The position numbers were made by a program, and so were the translations under genes. Below are positions 57,307 through 64,000 of a stretch of 64,000 nucleotides of DNA, one piece after another. The notes below the pieces were generated by a model that saw only the letters and a list, made by a program, of their open reading frames with translations, was not told the DNA's origin and searched no databases. The stretch is from Amaurobius ferox. Lineage: Eukaryota; Arthropoda; Arachnida; Araneae; Amaurobiidae. The stretch lies in contig OX578153.1 of the NCBI GenBank assembly GCA_951213105.1, positions 51,307,020-51,371,019 of the forward strand. The letters run 5' to 3'. Within the stretch, counting starts at the first letter, position 1; every line of letters begins with the position of its first letter.

Positions 57307-58907
57307 CAGTGGCGGCCATTGGGGGAGCCGCGAGTACGCGCGACACCATTGAGTAATCACCCCAAATTATTTTTTTAGTTGTACAGATTTATTACAATTT
57401 CTATTGAAAAAATCTGAATTTTTGGTTCAATTAAATCGAGAATTATTAAAAATAAGTTATGAAGATGCCACTAGATGGCAGCACTACACCTTTCATCGGA
57501 GAAAGTCCACTCACGAAAGCTGTATTGCACAGAATTTTCAACACATAGGGGAAAATATAGGGATATTTTTAAAGCCGCGTCCCTACCGCCGGCATCTCCT
57601 GAGTGAAAGAATGGTATAGGAGCAATATTTGAAATTTGGCGTGAAAAAAAACCAGACATCACAGATTTACTAGTAGATTGTGTCACGGGACTGAGTGCGC
57701 CCAAGCCAAAAAGAAACAGAATAGTAGAAAAACATGAAGAGGGACTCCTCAAATTGGCTCTGTTTCGCTAATTTGGCTTCAATTTTCTATATTTAAGAAT
57801 GTGTTTGTTCTCATTCTCGTCTTTGTTATAAATTTGTTATAAATTTGTTAAACATTTGAACAAATGAGAGAATTAAGTGTACGTGTGTGGTGAAGGGAAG
57901 GGGGGGGTTATGATATTTTAGGGGTTTCTGGCTATCGTGAATAAAGTGTCTTGTTTAGGACACTCAGTTTGAGGGATCGTTTGTCCCACCCAGTTGTCTT
58001 AATTATTGAAGTTGTTTCGCATTTCGTCATTTCTGATGTAGTTTGTCTGTTGTTCTGTTCTTCCGGAAGGGATTTATTTCTATGCTCTGGTTGATCAGCT
58101 GGTGACGAATTTCAATATGTTTGACTTCAAAATAATTCTTTAAACATCACGAGTTTCCAATTTTTGGCACACTGTGACATATAGGCTATTTTTAGTGACA
58201 CTTTCATAAATGTGTTGTTTCGGACATTTAGTTTGAGTTGACTTACCCAGCTGTCTTACTTTTTCAGCTATTTAACATTAAAAAATGCCAAAAAATTAAA
58301 GAAATTCTAAGTATTTGTTAAAAAACTTAAAAATTAAATTTTCAACATGATCTTTTTATCTGACGTCGTTTTTCTGGAAATTTTGGCCCGACCGCTGGCG
58401 ACTATATTGGTAGCCCCCAAATTGGCTCTAGACTTATAATATTGGCCCTAGGTTTATATTTAAATTGAAGTAGCCCCAAATTTCTTATCTCGCCTTCTAA
58501 TTCAGCGAGTTTAATTCTAATCATGGTTATAGTTTTTCCACCATCTGTACGTGTCACCTAAATATATCTTCTGTGCCAAGCCCCTGGACGTAACTTTTAG
58601 CTTAGCTCCCTCAATTCTACATCTCGTTTCCTAACTGAGAGATTTTGGTTCTGCTAGTGGCTATAGCCTCTGCACCATTTGTACATGTCACCTGGATATG
58701 CATCTTTGTGAGAAATCCCTGAGATTAACTTTTACTTCAGTTACGCCCCCCCCCCTCCTCCAATTTCCCACCTCACCTCTTAATTGAGCGATTTTGATTT
58801 TACTGATGGCTATAGTGTCTGCACCATTAGCACATGTCACCTGGATCTGCATCTTTATAGTGATAAATCTATGAGCGTAACTTTTACTTCAAATAGCACC
58901 CCCCCCA

Positions 58908-58940
<33 letters not shown>

Positions 58941-59821
58941 CCGGTCGTCCATCCTGTTGCTCCAAGTCCTCTGGACGAGCCGGACGGCCTGGGGCTTTCA
59001 CACACACACACTTATACATCTCGACTCCTAATAAAGCGATTTTGATTCAGATGGTGGCTATAGTCTCTGACCCACATGTACCTATTAACTTGATATACAT
59101 ATTTGATGGATATAAAATACATACGTTTTTTGCGTCAACCCCTGGGCTTAACTTTTAGTTTAACTAGTCCCCATAATTTTACATTTCAATTTCTAATTGA
59201 GCGATTTTGATTCTGCTGGTGACTATATAGTCTGAGCAACATTTGTACATTTCAATTGGATACACATATTTTTGTGTCAACCCCTGGGTATAACTTTTAG
59301 TTTAACTAGTCCCCAGAATTTTACATATCTGCTTCTAATTGAGCGATTTTGGTTCGGCTTGTCGCTGTAGTGAGTTTCTCTACCATTTGTACATGTCACC
59401 TGGATATGCAACTTTAATATGGCAAATCTCCGAGCGTATCTCTTACTTTGGTTACCCCCCCCCCCAATTTTCTATCTCGCCTCCTAATCCACCGATTTTG
59501 ATTTTACGGGTGGCTATAGTGTCTGAACCATCAGTACGTATCGCCAGAATATGCATATTTTTTAGTCAACTCCCTGGACATGACTTTTAGTTTAACTAGC
59601 TCCTACAATTTTACTTAAATTAGGACTATGTAATGTTTTTCACTAGGAAAGATACGTTCCATGTGTCCAGGCTTTTTATGAACGAGTGAGCAGGTGGGAG
59701 GTACGTTATTTTACTTAATACATCCGTCGTTTATATTTTTAATACTCTCGTTGCTATGCCCAAAATACGTATATGTATATACATATGCTTTATATATACA
59801 CATATATATACATATATATAT

Positions 59822-59867
<46 letters not shown>

Positions 59868-59939
59868 TACTAACACATATATAGGCATAAATACATAGAT
59901 GAGCGCCTCCCTCTACATGTCGCTCACGAGCCGCCACTG
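57307..59939. mobile_element. non-autonomous hAT element
   Basis: The ends CAGTGGCGGC and its reverse complement are flanked by the 8-bp duplication CTCACAAG (57299-57306 and 59940-59947), inside a B copy. The 2.6-kb interior has no transposase. It holds a short open frame (57404-57619 plus), an array of about 140-165-bp degenerate repeats and a (TA)n tract near 59810. The terminus resembles, but differs from, the CAGTGGCGCACCC end of the intact hAT. Confidence 0.87.
58440..59620 (+). repeat. seven degenerate tandem units inside the hAT element
   Basis: The landmark CTAATTGAGCGATTTTGATT (with variants) recurs near 58496, 58630, 58778, 59027, 59192, 59334 and 59482. Each is followed by GGCTATAGT..., a TGTACATGTCACCTGGATAT-like block, a CCCTGG-GTAACTTTTAGTTTA-like block and often a C run. 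One unit carries a (CA)n insertion at 58912-58937. Confidence 0.82.
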
Positions 59940-59947
59940 CTCACAAG

Positions 59948-60328
59948 TGACTTACCTACCAAATTTTGTGAAATTTGGGCAATCAGATGTTACAGTTAGA
60001 ATAAATACATGCATTATTTTGCGGGCCATTTCGCTAAAAACCGCAGGTTCTTTTATCGCAAATTGTAACAAAATCTAATCAGCAGGAGTGTCACCCACAA
60101 GGAACTTACCAAATTTTATGAAATTCGGTCTATTAGATTTTGAGTTAGAGTGGATGCATACATTGCATAGACAGAAAGACTCACACACACAGACGGTACG
60201 CTAAAATTAAGATTTTTCGTATTCTAGCGGTCCCAAAACGTGTAGATCCGTCGAAAACTCGAGTTGTGAATTTTGGTATGATTTCAATACTTTCCCTATA
60301 CATTACCATGTATTGCAGAGAAAATAAA
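59948..60328 (+). repeat. family B 3' part, forward, continuation beyond the hAT element
   Basis: It begins TGACTTACCTACCAAATTTT, in register with 57306, and ends in the terminal hairpin ACTTTCCCTATACATTACCA...TGCAGAGAAAAT. Confidence 0.8.
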
Positions 60329-60331
60329 AAT

Positions 60332-60420
60332 ATAATGTGGGCAGCACATAAATTTCCCTGCAGATTCATATTCACGTTCTTTTTATTTGTTCAATAATTC
60401 ATTAAATTATATTGCAGGTA
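60332..60420 (+). repeat. family B 5'-end fragment, forward
   Basis: ATGTGGGCAGCACAT is followed by TTTCCCTGCAGATTCATATT. A head-to-tail B follows directly after the previous B end, then breaks off. Confidence 0.7.
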
Positions 60421-60690
60421 AAGTAATAAGAACGCTGAGTCTCGATCTCCCTTAAATTTAATTTAGTTATCATTATTGTGGACTAAATTCAGCCAATTAG
60501 CCAGTTCAGTGCATATATAGATTTTAGATCTCATGTGGAATTTTATTATATTTAATCTTTTGGATCTATAATATGGAAAAATGCATGAAAAACAAAATAA
60601 CCTCTGTCATTAAATGAGTTAATTCGTTGCAAGGGCTTTTAACGTGAAATGAATTGACATTTAGAAATTAATACGTCCTCCAGAAATAAT
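60421..60690. other. nothing recognised
   Basis: AT-rich flank of the GC-rich island. Confidence 0.35.
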
Positions 60691-61060
60691 AACCCCCCCC
60701 CCCCGGGGCGGGCCACCCAAGATGGTGGTTTCGGATGTTGGCTCTGTAGCCTTGATCCTCCAAACTGGGGGGCAAATAAATCCGGGGGAATCAACCTCGC
60801 TGTTAATGACTCAAGGATGTAATCGCGGAATTGACGAGGCTGTCCCCGGACTCTTCCAGGTGGCTGGATCACGGGACTGTGGCTATTCATGCCCTGAGCC
60901 CAGGTCTGGTCGGTGACCGGAGTCGGGCCCGGCAGGCGCCTTCGGCCCCTGCCCGGTGAATGATTCCTCCGAGGTTGCGGCTTTGCTGGAAAAGAGATTA
61001 GTGGTTGCCGCCTCATGTTCCACTTAAAGCTATACACTCCATGGGTTAGCTGGGCTTGCA
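60691..61060 (-). other. GC-rich island, probable retroelement fragment
   Basis: A 12-14-base C run followed by GGGGCGGGCC opens about 350 bp of clearly GC-richer DNA in AT-rich surroundings. A 157-aa minus-strand frame is Pro/Arg-rich (for example SPGRGRRRLPGPTPVTD, PPGRVRGQPRQFRDYILESL), loosely like the tail of an LTR-element polyprotein. I do not recognise it securely. Confidence 0.35.
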
Positions 61061-61567
61061 GGTATGATAGTCTTCCAGAAATAAGATTTTCTAAATTAAA
61101 AGCATGAAGCACTACATCGTTTAAACAAAGTGAGCAAGCAAATCAAATGAAATTGAGTGATTTTTCTAATCAAACTAACATTAAATTTTTCGACATTTTT
61201 TTAAATCCGAAAAAAAGTTATGTAAAAATGTAATTACATTAAAATTTGTTGCGAAAATACCATTTTATAAGCAATTTTATGTTTAGAAACGAATGGCACA
61301 ACTTACACCGCAAAACTTCAAAAATTCACGGGGGGGGGGGGGGGGGGGAGGAAGCCACGGAATTCCACGGTGGAGGAAAGTCGTGATATCTCTGGAAATA
61401 ATCAAGCAAATTACATGCAATTTAATACTTGTTAACTAGTAACAACAGAAAGGCTATAGAATTTTAGCAAGATCTCGTAATAAAGAATCTCTAATATAGG
61501 CTCTTATCAAAATCGAATCCAGTGTTAGACACATCAGAATATCTTTCATAGTTAATAAATGAAGAAA
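61061..61567. other. unrecognised, with a long G run
   Basis: There is a G run of about 19-20 at 61330-61349, followed by GCCACGGAATTCCACGG. No gene. Confidence 0.4.
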
Positions 61568-62543
61568 ATCTGATGTGGGCAACACATGACTGTCCTTATA
61601 TAATGCAATGAATTTCCTAATTTTAGAGTTAAAAAAAATGTTATTCTTATAGTAGATACTTGTATTCTTTCCAAGATATTGAGTTTTCTTCAATTGGTCG
61701 TCATATTCACTGCTTTAGCGACATTTTTATGCATTTGGCGAGATTTTTGTTAATTTGGCAACAATTAAAATGTCACCAAGTTGGCGATATTCCGCCAAAG
61801 ACTCGCCAAGCGTTATGGAAGGAGAAATAAGTTATTCTTACAGCAAATAATGACTATTGGCGTTCAAATAAAAAAGTGTTACTCAAAGTATATTTTTTCA
61901 TGAATGGAATGAGCTAGATCCACGAGAATAATGTCACCAAATTTATCGCATGGTATTACATATGAAAAGTGAACATGTTTCTCAATAGGAAATATTTTTA
62001 TTTTTATTTTATATAACTTTTTGATAATTTTTTTAAAAAATGTGCAATATCTCGAGAACGGTTCACGTTAACGTTCTACAATCTATGTCAATCGTTTTCT
62101 AATGAAAAATTACATAAGAAATGTCTATTTACGTAACTTTATTAGCGGTTTTGATTTTTTAACGATTTTTTCAATATTTCACTCGAAAATTTAGGGGGGG
62201 TTCTGAACATTCGAATGCGTATAAAAACAATAGGTTTCCAGTGTTTACGGATTGCGATTTTTGTACCAAATTTCGTTTGAATCGGTCCATTCGTTCGTCA
62301 GTTATCGTCTCCACAGACTCACTGACACAGACATACACACACACATACTTTCACACACACACACACAAATACTTTCACACACACACGCACAAACTTTTAC
62401 ACACACACCCACAGACATCACTTCAAAAATGTTCGATTCTTGATCAGTGATGTTTGAAACGTGCTCTCCCGTCGAAAACTCGAATTCGAATTTTCGACCC
62501 CATCACAATACTTTCCTTATACATTATGTATATAAGGAAAATA
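61568..62543 (+). repeat. family A full-length copy, forward
   Basis: Both terminal structures are present. Three CA-type blocks lie at 62327-62410, separated by ACTTTCACAC words. Confidence 0.87.
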
Positions 62544-62921
62544 ATAAATGTCTGTATGTGTAGTCTATAGCATGAATTCTAAGAGTCATACAGCAATGAA
62601 ATCTGGAAGTATTTTTCTTTACTTCGAATTAATTGTTTAGTTGCTTTATGTTTTAGAATTTTCAAACTAATCGGTTCCCGAAAATATTATCACAGACATA
62701 ACACCATCAAAAAGACTGAAAAATTTTCTTGCAATCAAACTTTGAACGGAATCCATATGATTAATAAACTCATTTTCGTGAAATTAAGATAAATATATAT
62801 ATATATACTTTTCGTGTGTTTAAAACGTCCCCGTTTTAATATTGTGACATAAAAAACTCGCAATACAGTGTTTATAATTTAACTATAGCACTTTTATAGA
62901 ACACTGCTCCAAAACAAAAAA
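62544..62921. other. spacer between two A copies, nothing recognised
   Basis: AT-rich, with a short (TA)n at 62794-62806. Confidence 0.4.
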
Positions 62922-63860
62922 ATCTGATGTGGGCAACACATGACTTTCCTTATATAATGTAATGAATTTACTACTTTTACAGTAAAAAAATAGGTTTTTC
63001 TTATAGTAAGGTACTAATATTCTTTCCAAGATATTGAATTTTCGACAATTGGTCGTCATTTTCATTGATTTAGCGTCATTTTTATCCATTTGGCGAGATT
63101 TTCGTTAATTTGGCAACATTTCAAACAGTCGCCAAGCTGGCGACATTCAGCCAAATTCGTCGCCAAAATATCGCCAAGCGTTATGGACGAAGAAATAAGT
63201 TATTCTTACAGCAGCTAAATGACTATTGGCGTTCAAATGCAAAAGTATTTCCCAAAGTATCTTTTCTCGTGAATGGAACGAGCTAGATCCACGAGAATGA
63301 TGTCACCCAATCTATCGCATGATATTACATGTGAAAAATGAACATGTTTCTCAATAGGAAATATTTTTCTTTTATTTTATATGACATTTTGATAATTTTT
63401 TTGAAAAATGTGCAATATCTCGAGAACGGTTCATGTTAACGTTCTAAAATTTATGTTAATCGTTTTCTAATGAAAAATTACATAAGAAATGTCTATTTGC
63501 GTAACTTTATTAGTGATTTTGATTTTTTGACGATTTTTTCAAAATTTCATTCGAAAATTTATGGGTGTTCCGAACATTCGATTGCGTACAAAAACAATAG
63601 ACTTCCAGTGTTTACAGATTGTGATTTTTGTACCAAATTTGGTTAGAATCGGTCCATTCGTTCATCAGTTATCGTCTCCACAGGCTCACTGACACACACA
63701 CACACATACTTTCACACACACACACACACAGACATCACTTCAAAAATGTTTGATTCGTGATCAGGGATGCTTGACACGTTCTCTCCCGTCGAAAACTCGA
63801 ATTCGAATTTTCGACCCCGTCACAATGCTTTCCTTATACATTATGTATATAAGGAAAGTA
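62922..63860 (+). repeat. family A full-length copy, forward
   Basis: All landmarks are present; (CA)n at 63693-63729. The terminal hairpin ends at 63860, close to the window end. Confidence 0.88.
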
Positions 63861-64000
63861 ATAGTCCTGAAGCCCTCCATTCATTAATTATATTACTTTA
63901 CTTATATAGGATATACGGAATCCATATATTGGAATCAATTACGACCTTCTGGTATAAAGAGACCAAGGATTATTGATTTCTTCATTTATTACTTCATCTT

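Noticed and set aside
57404..57619. A 71-aa open frame inside the non-autonomous hAT
   Set aside because: It could be a remnant of element coding sequence, but no transposase motif is seen, so it is not called as a gene.

Overview
This is eukaryotic, AT-rich, intron-bearing DNA from an arthropod-type genome. A spider or other arachnid is my best guess, from the style of the tRNA-derived SINEs, the gag-like protein and the non-autonomous repeats; that is recognition, not proof. There is no operon structure, rRNA or CRISPR, and no dense coding. Most of the window is transposable-element DNA, much of it nested.

One host gene can be followed: a multi-exon F-box protein on the minus strand. Four exons lie at 53860-53584, 48771-48503, 45392-45096 and 37719-37456. 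Reading phases match across all three introns, and the last exon ends in a stop with an AATAAA just beyond it. The first exon or exons were not found.

Two large intact ORFs belong to mobile elements. A complete hAT transposon (30623-34281) has matching terminal repeats, an 8-bp target duplication and an uninterrupted 835-aa transposase with all expected motifs. A gag-like, zinc-knuckle protein of a LINE-type element lies at 26559-28385, with no reverse transcriptase next to it.

The dominant repeats are three non-autonomous families, here called A (about 0.95 kb), B (about 1 kb) and C (about 1.3 kb). They share one plan: a hairpin near one end, then a short motif X, then a microsatellite near the other end, and a terminal hairpin built from X and its complement. 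They insert in T-tracts without an obvious target duplication and form head-to-tail arrays. This resembles Helentron-associated (HINE/DINE-1-like) elements. Forward means from the ATCTGATGTGGG end (A, B) or the AAACAAGAAAG end (C) toward the terminal hairpin.

Layout: 1-9 kb, old fragments of A/B/C, SINEs and a broken LINE gag. 10-23 kb, A arrays, including a 1946-bp tandem duplication, and B pairs. 23-30 kb, C copies, one carrying the gag gene. 30-35.4 kb, a TTAA-flanked dimer MITE holding the hAT element, itself inside a C copy. 37-54 kb, the F-box gene with introns full of A, B, PLE, SINE and foldback elements. 54-60 kb, nested B/SINE/C/hAT. 60-64 kb, a GC-rich island and two A copies.
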